A DNA stretch of 64,000 bases, taken from Dyella telluris (GTDB lineage: Bacteria; Pseudomonadota; Gammaproteobacteria; Xanthomonadales; Rhodanobacteraceae). Each line of letters begins with the position of its first letter. Position 1 is the first letter of the stretch. A program made the translations under genes and the position numbers. The DNA lies in assembly GCF_014297575.1 (NCBI RefSeq), contig NZ_CP060412.1, positions 2,232,001 through 2,296,000 on the forward strand, written 5' to 3'. Shown piece by piece: positions 33,599 through 43,000 of this stretch. A model generated the notes under the pieces. It did not search any database. It worked only from the letters and a program-made list of their open reading frames with translations, and was not told the DNA's origin.

Positions 33599-34576
33599 TC
33601 ACTGGTCGATGCCGTGCGCCTTCAGTACGTCGCTGATGTTGAACAGCCACAGATTGCGCGAGCCGTTGAGGGGCTCTTCCAGGCGGTGCTGCAGCGAGGC
33701 CGCGTCATCGAGCGTCTTCGGGAAACGGACGTCACTCTCCCGGTTGCTGCTGACGTACAGTTCGCCGAAATGGCGCCCGAGCGCCGGTGCGTTTTCCAGC
33801 GAGGCACTGTTGACGTCGCCGGGTAGATGCATCGGCTTGCCCCATTGTCCCTTGTCGTCGCGAAAGGCGATGTAGATATCCGCGCTGCCCAGCGAATCGC
33901 CCTCGTTGCCCGCGTAGACAAGAAAGCGCTCCTGCGGATCCACGCTGGGGTCCATGCGGTTGTGATCGACCTCGCCCAGATCCACGCGCTCGGGCGGGGC
34001 GTAGCCGTTCGCCGTTCGGCGCGCCACATAGATCTGGTACGCCTTGCCTGCATCGGGACGATGGGCAGAAAAGTAGATGTTGCCGTTGGCGGCCACGGAC
34101 GGGCTGTAGATCATGGCGCCGTCGTTGTGCGCGCCATCCACATGCACGGGTGTTCCCCAACGACCATCGCCCTGTCGTTCGACGTACCACAGGTGCTTCC
34201 CGGTAAACGTGCGTCCGTCCATCTCGGCCATCATCGGCGCATCACCCGGATGCGGCGGGCGGTTGGACACGAAGTACAGGCGCTTGCCATCGGGTGACAT
34301 CGCCGGCTCGGAGTCATGCCACTGGCCGGAGAACGGCGCGACTTCCGGCGTGCTCCAACTGCTGCCCTGACGCTGCGAGACGAGGATGGTGTCGTCCTTC
34401 TCGGCGAAATCCGAGCGCATGAAATACAGCGTGTTGTTGTCCCGGCTAAGCGCCGCCGATGTTTCCTGCAAGCCGGTGGAGATCGTGCCCGGGCCGACCA
34501 GCTCGCCCGCGAAGGTCGAGCCGGTGGCCAGCGCAGCGAAAAGAGACGTGATCAGAATGAGCGGCTTCGACGGCAT
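33599..34576 (-). CDS. exported PD40 beta-propeller protein, paralogue A
   Basis: A 325-residue exported protein made of TolB/WD40-like PD40 repeats (ALSRDNNTLYFMRSD, AMSPDGKRLYFVSNRP, SVAANGNIYFSAHRP, DPQERFLVYAGNEGD). Such propellers bind proteins or ligands and usually have no catalytic site. The start at 34576 is chosen because it has AAGGA at the right distance; an ATG three codons earlier is too close to that site. The protein is a paralogue of the product of 36644-37600: both share the YFMR...VS...W..P...FSG.W.D..P..(S/A)PDG pattern and end in WL/W-rich sequence with AHG near the C-terminus. The two flank a LytS/LytR pair on the same strand, so they may be its targets or sensors. Confidence 0.8.
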   Translation of the reverse strand: MPSKPLILITSLFAALATGSTFAGELVGPGTISTGLQETSAALSRDNNTLYFMRSDFAEKDDTILVSQRQGSSWSTPEVAPFSGQWHDSEPAMSPDGKRLYFVSNRPPHPGDAPMMAEMDGRTFTGKHLWYVERQGDGRWGTPVHVDGAHNDGAMIYSPSVAANGNIYFSAHRPDAGKAYQIYVARRTANGYAPPERVDLGEVDHNRMDPSVDPQERFLVYAGNEGDSLGSADIYIAFRDDKGQWGKPMHLPGDVNSASLENAPALGRHFGELYVSSNRESDVRFPKTLDDAASLQHRLEEPLNGSRNLWLFNISDVLKAHGIDQ

Positions 34577-34706
34577 GAAGGACATTCCTTTGAAGTTGGG
34601 GACGGTGAAGCGACTTCATCCTGAAGTGACGGGCATCAATGCGCAGCGGATTTGTGACCGCCGGTCGCGGCGGCGTGACGAGCGGTTGCCAGCGCGCCGC
34701 CGGCGG

Positions 34707-35468
34707 TCAGGCCATGCCGAGCGCGCGCCGCGCCGGCATGCGGAAGCGGCGGCTCAGGTTGAGGCGCGTACCGTCCTTCAGGACCACCTCGGCGCTTCCC
34801 TGGAACAGCGGATGCACCTCGTGGATGCGTTCCACGTTCACCACGGTGCCGCGATGGATGCGCAGGAACCGGGCGGGATCGAGCAGGCCAAGCAGGTGCC
34901 GTAGCGATTCACGATGAAGATAGGTCGCCACGCCCGCATGGATATGCACGTAATTGCCATCGGCGCGGATCCAGTCGATGTCATCCACCGCGATCACCCG
35001 GATATGCTCGCCCTGTTGCACGCTCAGGCGTTGCAGGAAGGGCGATGCCGATGGAGCCGCTGCCACGGTGGCGCCATCGCCGCCCGCGTGCAGTCCGCGC
35101 CAGTGGCGTCGCACGCGTGCCATGGCCTGGTCGAAGCGCTCCTGGTCGATGGGCTTGAGCACGTAGTCGATCGCATTGGCATCGAACGCGCGCAGCGCAT
35201 GCTGTCCGAATGCCGTGGCGAACACCACCATCGGCAGGTGATCGCGCTTCATGCCCTGCAGCAATCGGAAACCGTCCATGCCGGGCATGCGGATGTCCAG
35301 GAACAGCAGATCGGGGTCGAGTGCTTCGATGGCCTGCCGTGCTTCGTTCGCATTGGCGCATTCACCGACAATGGCGACGTCCTCGTGCGAAGCCAGCGCC
35401 TGCCGTATCGCCAGGCGTGCCAGCATTTCATCGTCGACCAGAAGCGTGCGGATGGCGGGCGTATTCAT
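34707..35468 (-). CDS. LytR/AlgR family response regulator (LytTR output)
   Basis: A 253-residue regulator. The receiver domain (residues 1-120) has LLVDDE, the phospho-acceptor in DLLFLDIRMPGMDG (near residue 55), the switch Thr in FATAFG and Lys in VLKPID. The LytTR DNA-binding domain (about 150-250) shows VIAVDDIDWIRADGNYVHIHAG, YLHRESLRHLLGLLDPARFLRIHRGTVVNVERI and LKDGTRLNLSRRF. Its start overlaps the histidine kinase stop by ATGA, so both are made together. LytTR regulators bind direct repeats upstream of target genes; the flanking PD40 genes are natural candidates. Confidence 0.93.
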   Translation of the reverse strand: MNTPAIRTLLVDDEMLARLAIRQALASHEDVAIVGECANANEARQAIEALDPDLLFLDIRMPGMDGFRLLQGMKRDHLPMVVFATAFGQHALRAFDANAIDYVLKPIDQERFDQAMARVRRHWRGLHAGGDGATVAAAPSASPFLQRLSVQQGEHIRVIAVDDIDWIRADGNYVHIHAGVATYLHRESLRHLLGLLDPARFLRIHRGTVVNVERIHEVHPLFQGSAEVVLKDGTRLNLSRRFRMPARRALGMA

Positions 35469-36556
35469 GCCGCGCACTCCCGGAACGGAAAACGCAGTTC
35501 CACGCGCGTGCCGCCGTTCGCCCTGCGTTGCAGTTCCACGGTGGCGGCGTCGCCGAACAGCATGTCCAGCCGCGTGCGCGTATTGCCCAGGCCAATGCCT
35601 TCCCTCGCGCCACCGGGCGGCAGGCCGATGCCGTCGTCATCCACGCGCAGCAGCAATGCATCGCCTTCGCGGCGTGTCTCGATGTGCAGCGTGCCGCGCT
35701 CAGTCTTGTCGAGCAGCCCGTGGCGCAGCGCGTTCTCCACCAGCGGTTGCAGGATCATGTTGGGAACCAGCGCACGCATGGTGTCCGTGGATACATCCAG
35801 GTGCGTGGTGAGCCGATCCTGGAAGCGCACCTGCTGGATGCCGAGGTAGCAGTTGAGGAACTCCATTTCGCGCGACAGCGGCACCTGCTGGGCGTGGCGT
35901 TCCTCCAGCGTCAGGCGGAGAAAATCACTGAGCCGCGCGATCATCTGTCGCGCCTGCACCGGGTCCGCCAGCGCCAGCGCGGAAATCGCGTTGAGCGTAT
36001 TGAACAGGAAATGCGGTTGCAGCTGCACGCGCAGTGTCTGCAATTGCGACTGTACGAGCTGGGTTTCCAGGTTGGCATTGCGCAGCCGCTCGTCACGCAG
36101 CCGGCGTTGCGAATCGATGGCGCGCAGCACCACCAGCATCACGCCGTAGGTGAGCACGCTCAGGTGGAAGTTATAGGCGAACTGCATGCGCGCGAATGCG
36201 CCGAAGGCAAGATGGGGTTGCGAGCTTGGTGGTCCACACAGCGTCCAGTAGATGCACAGTACCAGCATGACCTGTGCAGCGGCGAGCACGATGCTGGCGG
36301 GCGCGTGTACGGCCCAGAAGCGTCCCCAGCCACCGGTGCCACCCTGCGTACCGAGCCAACTGACGGCGGGCGTCAGCAGCATCCACAGGTAAGCGTTAGC
36401 CAGGTTCCAGGTGAGCGGGCGTGTCCAGTTGAAGGCCTCGCCTTCACTGATCATGGAGATCACCGAGCTGGCCGTGTAGGACAGGGCCAGCAAGGTCCAG
36501 AAGGCGAAGACCAGTCCCCAGATCTTCCAGCGTGGCGCAGTCATCAGGTCGGACAC
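35465..36556 (-). CDS. LytS/YehU-type membrane sensor histidine kinase
   Basis: A 363-residue kinase with four N-terminal TM helices (for example IWGLVFAFWTLLALSYTASSV, WLLTPAVSWL region, ASIVLAAAQVMLVLCIYW, FHLSVLTYGVMLVVL) and little periplasmic sequence. The kinase core is of the His_kinase family: VQLQPHFLFNTLNAISALA with the phospho-accepting His, then HATPase motifs QPLVENALRHGL (N box) and DDDGIGLPPGGAREGIGLGNTRTRL. It phosphorylates the LytTR regulator encoded just downstream with a four-base overlap. The start is GTG at 36556 with GAGG nearby; ATG at 36544 is an alternative. The signal sensed is unknown, probably membrane-related. Confidence 0.92.
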   Translation of the reverse strand: MSDLMTAPRWKIWGLVFAFWTLLALSYTASSVISMISEGEAFNWTRPLTWNLANAYLWMLLTPAVSWLGTQGGTGGWGRFWAVHAPASIVLAAAQVMLVLCIYWTLCGPPSSQPHLAFGAFARMQFAYNFHLSVLTYGVMLVVLRAIDSQRRLRDERLRNANLETQLVQSQLQTLRVQLQPHFLFNTLNAISALALADPVQARQMIARLSDFLRLTLEERHAQQVPLSREMEFLNCYLGIQQVRFQDRLTTHLDVSTDTMRALVPNMILQPLVENALRHGLLDKTERGTLHIETRREGDALLLRVDDDGIGLPPGGAREGIGLGNTRTRLDMLFGDAATVELQRRANGGTRVELRFPFRECAA

Positions 36557-36643
36557 GGGAGCCTCACCGGCGCGGGCCGCAGCAGCGAACCGGCACAGTG
36601 TGGAACGCCGCGGTGTCGCGGCGACAGTGCCTGAAGGCGTGCA

Positions 36644-37600
36644 TCAACCGATCACGCAGGGCGCCGGGGAAGCGTCCGATGGCAGGCCATGCGCGGAAAG
36701 CCACGGCGCCAGCGAGACGCGCCAGATGTGGTCGTCACCGCCCTTGTCCTGCGGGGAGCCTGACGAGGGCAGGGTGCGATCGCTGGAGTAGTACAGCGTG
36801 CGATGGTCGCAGCCCAGCTGCGAGCCCATGCTGTGGGTGCCGCCGTTCACCACATCACCCAGGTCCTCCGGCTCGCTCCAGTTGTTGGGCGTGTGGAAGG
36901 CGATGGCGAGCCGATACGGTTGCCTGGGATCGTGGCGGATGCTGAACACCATGAACGAACGATCCGGTGCGATAGCCACATCCCGGACCTGCGCATCCTT
37001 GTCGCCTACCGCCACCGCATATGCGGCCTGGTACTGGCCGTTCTCGTGGATGGCCCGCATGGGTCGTATCACGCCATCCGGCGCGCAACCGATGTAATAG
37101 ATGCTGCCATCCGACGCCACGCTGGGTGCGAACGTGCTGGTGCAGGTGTTGACGGTATCGGGGAGGCGCCTGGGCTCGCTCCAGCCGTTGCCCTCGCGGT
37201 CGACGCGCCACAGGTTGAGGCCCTGGCCGGCCAGCACCTTCCCTTGGCGCACGGCGTCAATGGGCTTGCCCCCGGCCATGGCAGGTCGGTTGGACGTGAA
37301 TATCAGGTAGGAGCCGTCCGGCGCCATGGTCGGGTCGCCATCACGCCAGTGACCGGAGAAAGATGCAGGCACCGGTGCCGACCACTTGCCATGAGCGCGG
37401 TGCGAGACCATCACGGCGGCACCGTTCTCGGAACCACGCATGAAATAGACGGTATCGCCGTCCGGCGTGAAGGCAGGCGACTCGGCATCGGCGAGATCGC
37501 CGGGCAGGAAGGCGATCGGCTTGGGCGGGTTGGCGGGCACGGGCGTCATCAGCGGCGAGATCGCGAGCAGGACGACACAGATCATCTGTTGCCACATCAT
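36644..37600 (-). CDS. exported PD40 beta-propeller protein, paralogue B
   Basis: A 318-residue exported propeller protein with a signal peptide (ICVVLLAISPLMTPVPA) and PD40 repeats (AFTPDGDTVYFMRGSENG, TMAPDGSYLIFTSNRP, SVASDGSIYYIGCAPDG, LYYSSDRTLP). It is clearly related to the product of 33599-34576 (for example VYFMR, FSGHWRDGDPTMAPDG against FSGQWHDSEPAMSPDG). The start at 37600 has GGGAG eight bases upstream. It lies 87 bp upstream of the histidine kinase gene on the same strand, so it is probably co-transcribed with the two-component system. A sensor-partner role in the periplasm is possible but unproven. Confidence 0.8.
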   Translation of the reverse strand: MMWQQMICVVLLAISPLMTPVPANPPKPIAFLPGDLADAESPAFTPDGDTVYFMRGSENGAAVMVSHRAHGKWSAPVPASFSGHWRDGDPTMAPDGSYLIFTSNRPAMAGGKPIDAVRQGKVLAGQGLNLWRVDREGNGWSEPRRLPDTVNTCTSTFAPSVASDGSIYYIGCAPDGVIRPMRAIHENGQYQAAYAVAVGDKDAQVRDVAIAPDRSFMVFSIRHDPRQPYRLAIAFHTPNNWSEPEDLGDVVNGGTHSMGSQLGCDHRTLYYSSDRTLPSSGSPQDKGGDDHIWRVSLAPWLSAHGLPSDASPAPCVIG

Positions 37601-37743
37601 GGCGGGCACTCCCTTGGATACGCAGGTAAAGGAATCTGCGCATCAACCTAGGATGTCCCGCGCCATGCGTCGCCACGTTTGTGACAAGCGGCACTCCCGC
37701 TGCCACGAGCGGCATCACACCATCGGCAGACGGTACGGTGACG

Positions 37744-38508
37744 TCACCAGTCGATGCGTTGCCGGTCGCGGAAAAAGCCGCCATGAATGGCCGGACGCGA
37801 CGGCAGCATGGCTGCCCACACGATGCCCGCGGCACCCTCCGCGACGGGCCGCCCGCCATGACCGCCCATGTCGGTGGCGACCCAGCCGGGACACACCGCG
37901 TTGACCAGGATCCCGCTGCCCTCGAGTTCCTGGGCAAGCATGCGCGTGTGACTGTTGAGTGCCGCCTTGGAAACACGATAGGCCGGACAGCTGGTGCCAT
38001 CGCTGTTGTTGGCGCCACATCCGCTGGACACGTTGACGATGCGGCCGTAGCCGTGGCGCTGCATCAGCGGAAGCATGGCCTCCGTGAGCTGCCATGCACC
38101 GAGCAGATTGGTTTCCAGCGCCTGGCGTACCACGTCGAGATTGGCCGATGACGCCTGGTTATCCGCATCGAAGTACGCGCCGGCGTTGTTGACCAGGATA
38201 TCCAGCCGGCCGTACTCACCTTCGATGCGCGCAGCCAGTTCCCGCACGCTGGCGCTGGAGGTCACATCCAGCGGCACCGACAATACGGTGCCACCTTCGC
38301 GCCGCAGTTGCCGCGCTGCCTTCTCGCCCGCCAGCGGGCGACGTGCACCCAGCAGCACGGTGACGCCGGCGACAGCGAGCTGCCGCGAGACTTCAAAACC
38401 CAGCCCCCGGTTGGCGCCACTGACCAGCGCCACACGCTGTGACGGTTCCGGTTCGGGCACGAGCGTGCGGCGTCGTGATGGCCTCCCCGGAAACGCCACC
38501 GCGTTCAT
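37744..38508 (-). CDS. SDR family NAD(P)-dependent oxidoreductase
   Basis: A 254-residue short-chain dehydrogenase. The Rossmann cofactor motif is VALVSGANRGLGFEVSRQL (GXXXGXG), followed by LDVTSSASV, the NNAGAYF motif, the catalytic Ser in IVNVSSGCG, and the YRVSK motif (Tyr and Lys). ATG at 38508 overlaps the stop of the RND outer-membrane channel gene by ATGA, so this oxidoreductase belongs to the efflux operon. It may modify a substrate of the pump, but nothing in the sequence identifies it. Between it and the PD40 gene is a 143-bp gap. Confidence 0.9.
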   Translation of the reverse strand: MNAVAFPGRPSRRRTLVPEPEPSQRVALVSGANRGLGFEVSRQLAVAGVTVLLGARRPLAGEKAARQLRREGGTVLSVPLDVTSSASVRELAARIEGEYGRLDILVNNAGAYFDADNQASSANLDVVRQALETNLLGAWQLTEAMLPLMQRHGYGRIVNVSSGCGANNSDGTSCPAYRVSKAALNSHTRMLAQELEGSGILVNAVCPGWVATDMGGHGGRPVAEGAAGIVWAAMLPSRPAIHGGFFRDRQRIDW

Positions 38509-40082
38509 GGTGCCGTGGCCAGCTGGTCGCAACGCTCGCTGGCGCAGGCCTGCCAGCCGCCACCCAGTGCCTTGTACACCGACACCGCGCGCAGGTTGAT
38601 CGAAGCCTGGGCGTCGGCCAGCGAATCCTCCGCTTCCAGCTGCGTGCGCTCGGCATCCAGCAACTGCAGGAAATCGGCAGCGCCTTCGTTGTAGCGGATG
38701 CGGGCCAGGTCGGCGGCATGGCGGCTGCTGGTCACCTGGTCCTGCAGCTTGAGCACACGGTCGCGCTGCAGGTTGTAGCCAACGATGGCGTTATCCACAT
38801 CTTCCACCGCCTGCAGCACGGCCCGCTGGTAGTTCGCCAGCGCCGCATCGGAACGTGCCTCGCTGGCCTTCACGTTGGAGCGCACGCGCTGCACGTTCAG
38901 GCCGGACCACGAAATGCTCGGCGCGATCGACCATGCACGCGACTGCGCGCCGCCGAAGTCATTGCTGCGGCCGGCGAGGAAACCGAGGAAACCACCCAGT
39001 GTGATGTGCGGGTAGTAGTCAGCCTTGGCCACGCCGATGCGTGCATTGGCAGCGGCCAGCTCGCGCTCCGCCACGCGCACGTCGGGACGACGCTGAAGCA
39101 CGTCACCGGCATTGCCGATGTCCAGCGCCACATCGATGGGCGTGAAGTGCTTCGGCGACAGGTCCACATCCAGCTCGCCCGGACGCTCACCCAGCAGCAC
39201 CGCGAGGCGCGAGCTGTCGTTCTGCGCCAGCGTCTGCAGTGTGGGCAGCTGCGCTTCCACGAACTTCAGTCGCGCCGTGGCGCTGGCCACGTCCTGCTCG
39301 GACACCGTGCCGATGTCGTTGCGGGCATGGATCAGTCGCAGCGTTTCGCGCTGGTTCTCGATGTCGCGATTGGCCACGTCGATGCGAAGCTGCACGCCAC
39401 GCAGGTCGAAGTAGTAGCGCGCGACCTCGGCGAACAGCGTCACCTGGGCATCCTGCAGCGACGCCTGGCTGGCGCCGGCATCCGCGCGCGCCGCTTCCAC
39501 CGAGCGGCGCACGCCGCCGAACAGGTCGATCTCCCAGCTGGCGTCGAAACCGGCCTGGTAGCTGGTGACGGTAGTGCGCTGGTCCGTAAAGCCGGGCTGC
39601 TGGCCACGGCTGCGCGAATAGTTCGCCACCGTCTCCACATCCGGAATCTGCTGCGACTTCGCCACGCCGAGCAAGGCGCGCGATTCGCGCAGGCGTGCAT
39701 AGGCGATTTTCAGGTCAGGGCTGTTCGCGGCCGCGCGCTGGATCAGTGCATCGAGCGTCGGGTCGTTGAACTGCTTCCACCACTGCGCCTGGAAGGTCTG
39801 CGTGGACTCCTGCGCATTCACGCCCTGCATGGCCACCGGCTTTTCCTGCGGCGCGTGATAGTCCGGGCCCACACTGACGCAACCGGCCAACATGATGGCC
39901 GCCGCGATGGCAGTGACGCGTTTGGCAGCCACGCGATGCGATGCGGGGCGACAGGTGTCGCACGACTCGACGGCGGCGACATCCATCATGCCCACGCCCG
40001 TCTGGAGTTGGCCGCGGGACTGATCCCTCTCCCCGGCGGGGAGAGGGCGCTGCGCGAGCTTAAGGTTCTTGAAGAAGGACAT
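38505..40082 (-). CDS. RND efflux outer-membrane channel lipoprotein (OprM/NodT family)
   Basis: The outer-membrane exit duct of a tripartite efflux pump. The body is a classic OprM/NodT protein: lipobox LAGC then VSVGPDYHAP, DPTLDALIQRAAANSPDLKIAYARLRESRALLG, SWEIDLFGGVRRSVEAARAD, and the second repeat RRPDVRVAERELAAANARIGVAKADYYP. The reading frame from 40082 has a good ribosome site (GAGGAG) and lies 1 bp after the pump stop, but it puts about 50 extra residues before the signal peptide. Part of that leader (RPLPAGERDQS) is the translation of a REP palindrome at 40025-40047. The native start may be further in, for example the ATGATG encoding MMDVAAV at about residue 32. The gene itself is intact. 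Confidence 0.9.
   Translation of the reverse strand: MSFFKNLKLAQRPLPAGERDQSRGQLQTGVGMMDVAAVESCDTCRPASHRVAAKRVTAIAAAIMLAGCVSVGPDYHAPQEKPVAMQGVNAQESTQTFQAQWWKQFNDPTLDALIQRAAANSPDLKIAYARLRESRALLGVAKSQQIPDVETVANYSRSRGQQPGFTDQRTTVTSYQAGFDASWEIDLFGGVRRSVEAARADAGASQASLQDAQVTLFAEVARYYFDLRGVQLRIDVANRDIENQRETLRLIHARNDIGTVSEQDVASATARLKFVEAQLPTLQTLAQNDSSRLAVLLGERPGELDVDLSPKHFTPIDVALDIGNAGDVLQRRPDVRVAERELAAANARIGVAKADYYPHITLGGFLGFLAGRSNDFGGAQSRAWSIAPSISWSGLNVQRVRSNVKASEARSDAALANYQRAVLQAVEDVDNAIVGYNLQRDRVLKLQDQVTSSRHAADLARIRYNEGAADFLQLLDAERTQLEAEDSLADAQASINLRAVSVYKALGGGWQACASERCDQLATAP
40025..40047. repeat. REP palindrome within the 5' end of the RND channel gene
   Basis: CCCTCTCCCC and GGGGAGAGGG are perfect 10-base arms around GGC. 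This is a common REP type of GC-rich gammaproteobacteria and encodes RPLPAGER when read in frame on the minus strand. It lies inside the reading frame that begins at 40082, so either it was captured as coding sequence or the true start is downstream of it. Confidence 0.8.
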
Positions 40083-40083
40083 A

Positions 40084-43000
40084 TCAGTGCTCCTCAATCA
40101 GATTGGCCTGCGCGAGGCGCGCAGCCTGTCGGGCGCGGCGGCGTTCGCTCATGCGTTCGCCCCAGCCGCGCACCGTCACGTAGAACAGCGGCGTGAAGAT
40201 CAGGCCGAAGAAGGTGACGCCCAACATGCCGGAGAACACCGCCACGCCCATCGCATGACGCATCTCCGCACCGGCACCGTGCGAGGTCACCAGCGGCACC
40301 ACGCCCATGATGAAAGCGAACGAGGTCATCAGGATCGGGCGCAGTCGCAGGCGGGCCGCTTCCAGCACGGCCTGCGTGCGGTCCATGCCTTCGATGATCT
40401 GCGCTTCGCGGGCGAACTCCACGATCAGGATCGCGTTCTTGCACGCCAGGCCAACCAGAACGATCAGGCCGATCTGGGTGAAGATGTTGTTGTCGCCGCC
40501 GGAGATCCACACGCCGGAGATCGCGGACAGCAACACCATCGGCACGATCAGGATCACCGCCAGCGGCAGCAACAGGCTTTCGTACAGCGACGCCAGCACC
40601 AGGAACACCAGCAGCACGCACAAGGGGAACACCAGCACCGCGGTATTGCCGGCAAGGATCTGCTGGTAGGTCAGCTCGGTCCACTCGAACGTCATGCCGT
40701 TGGGCAGGTTGTCCTTGGCGAGTTTCTCGATGGCTGCCTGCGCCTGGCCACTGCTGAAGCCGGGTGCCGGACCGCCGTTGATCTCCGCTGTCGGGTAGCC
40801 GTTGTAGTGCTGCACGCGATCCGGACCCACCGTCTGCTTCACGGTGAGGAATGAACCCAACGGGATCATCTCGCCCGTGCTGCTGCGCGTCTTCAGCTGA
40901 AGGATGTCGCTGGCCTCATGACGGAACTTGGGCTCGGCGGACACGTTTACCTGATAGGTGCGGCCAAAACGGTTGAAGTCGTTGACGTAGAGCGAGCCGA
41001 GGTAGGCCTGCATGGTCTGGTACACATCGGCCAGGTCCACGCCTTCCGCCTTCGCCTTCTCGCGATCCACATCCGCATCGATCTGCGGCACGCTCACCTG
41101 ATAGCTGGAGAACAGGCCGGCAAGCGTCGGCACCTTGGTGCTGGCCTGGATCAGGTTCTGCGTCTGCTTGTACAGCTCTTCAAAGCCCTGGTCCGAGCGA
41201 TCCTCCACCTGCAGGCGGAAGCCACCGATGGTGCCCAGGCCATTCACCGGCGGGGGCGGGAAGATGGCGATGTACGCATCCTGGATGCCCATGTACTTCT
41301 GCTGCAGGGCCGCGGTGATGGCGCCCGCGGACAGCGACGGATCACGACGTTCCTCGAACGGCTTGAGCGTCACGAACACGATGCCGGAGTTGGTGCTGTT
41401 GGTGAAACCGTTGATCGACAGGCCGGGGAACGCCACCGCGCTCTCCACGCCCGGCTGCTTCAGCGCGATATCGCTCATGCGGCGGATCACGTCTTCCGAA
41501 CGGTCCAGCGAGGCGGCATCCGGCAGCTGCGCGAACGACACCAGGTACTGCTTGTCCTGCGGCGGCACGAAGCCGGTCGGCACGTGGGCAAAACCGAACA
41601 GGCCGAGCACCACCAGACCGCCGTAGATCAGAAGGGCGATCGAACCCGAACGCAGGATGCGCTTCACGCCACCCACGTAACGGTTCGCACTGCTGACGAA
41701 CAGGCGGTTGAACGGGCGGAACAGCCAGCCGAACGCACGGTCGATCAGGATGCTCAGCTTGTCCTTCGGTGCGCCCTGTTCCTTGAGCAGGATCGCGGCA
41801 AGCGCCGGGCTCAGGGTGAGCGAGTTGAACGCCGAGATCACCGTGGACATGGCAATGGTCAGGGCGAACTGGCGATAGAACTGGCCGGTGAGGCCGCTGA
41901 TGAAGGCCGCCGGCACGAACACCGCGCACAGCACCAGCGCCGTTGCCACGATGGGGCCGGTCACTTCGTTCATGGCCTTGCGCGTCGCTTCCTTCGGCGA
42001 CAAACCATGTTCGATGTGTCGTTCGACGTTTTCCACCACCACGATGGCATCGTCCACCACGATGCCGATAGCCAGCACCAGGCCGAACAGCGACAGCGCG
42101 TTGAGCGAGAAGCCGGCCAACAGCATCACGGCGAACGTACCGATCAGCGACACCGGCACAGCCACCAGCGGGATGATCGATGCACGCCAGGTCTGCAGGA
42201 ACAGGATCACTACCAGCACCACCAGGGCGATGGCTTCGAACAGGGTGTGCACCACCGCTTCGATCGAACCGCGCACGAATACCGTGGGGTCGTAGACGAT
42301 CTGGTAATCCACGCCCTGCGGGAAGTCCTTCTTCAGGTCCGCCATCAGTGCGCGCACTTCATCCGAAATCTGGATGGCGTTGGAACCCGGGCGCTGGAAG
42401 ATCGGCAACGCCACGGCCGGCTGGTTGTTCAGCAGGCTGCGCAGCGCGTAGCTGTTGGAACCCAGTTCGACGCGACCCACGTCGCGCAGGTGCACGAACG
42501 AACCATCGGCATCCTTGCGCACGATGATGTTGGCGAAGTCGTCCTCGGTGATGAGGCGACCCTGCGTGTTGATGTTGAGCTGGAAGGCCGCGTTGGTCGG
42601 ACCCGGGGGCGCATTGAGCGCACCGGCCGCCACGGTGATGTTCTGTTCCTGGATTGCATGCACCACGTCACCCGTGGTGAGCTGGCGCGAGGCCAGACGC
42701 TCCGGGTCGAGCCACACGCGCATGCTGTATTCGCCGGCACCGAAGATCTGCACGTCGCCGACGCCATCGAGGCGGGCAAGCTGATCCTTGATGTGCAGTC
42801 GCGCGTAGTTGGACAGGTACAGCATGTCGTACCGGTTATCCGGCGAGATCAGATGCACCACCATGGTGAGGTCGGGCGAGCTCTTCTGCGTGGTCACGCC
42901 GAGTCGCTGCACTTCCTCGGGCAGGCGCGGCAGTGCCTGCGACACGCGGTTCTGCACCTGCACCTGGGCGTTGTCCAGATCCGTGCCCAGCGCGAAGGTG

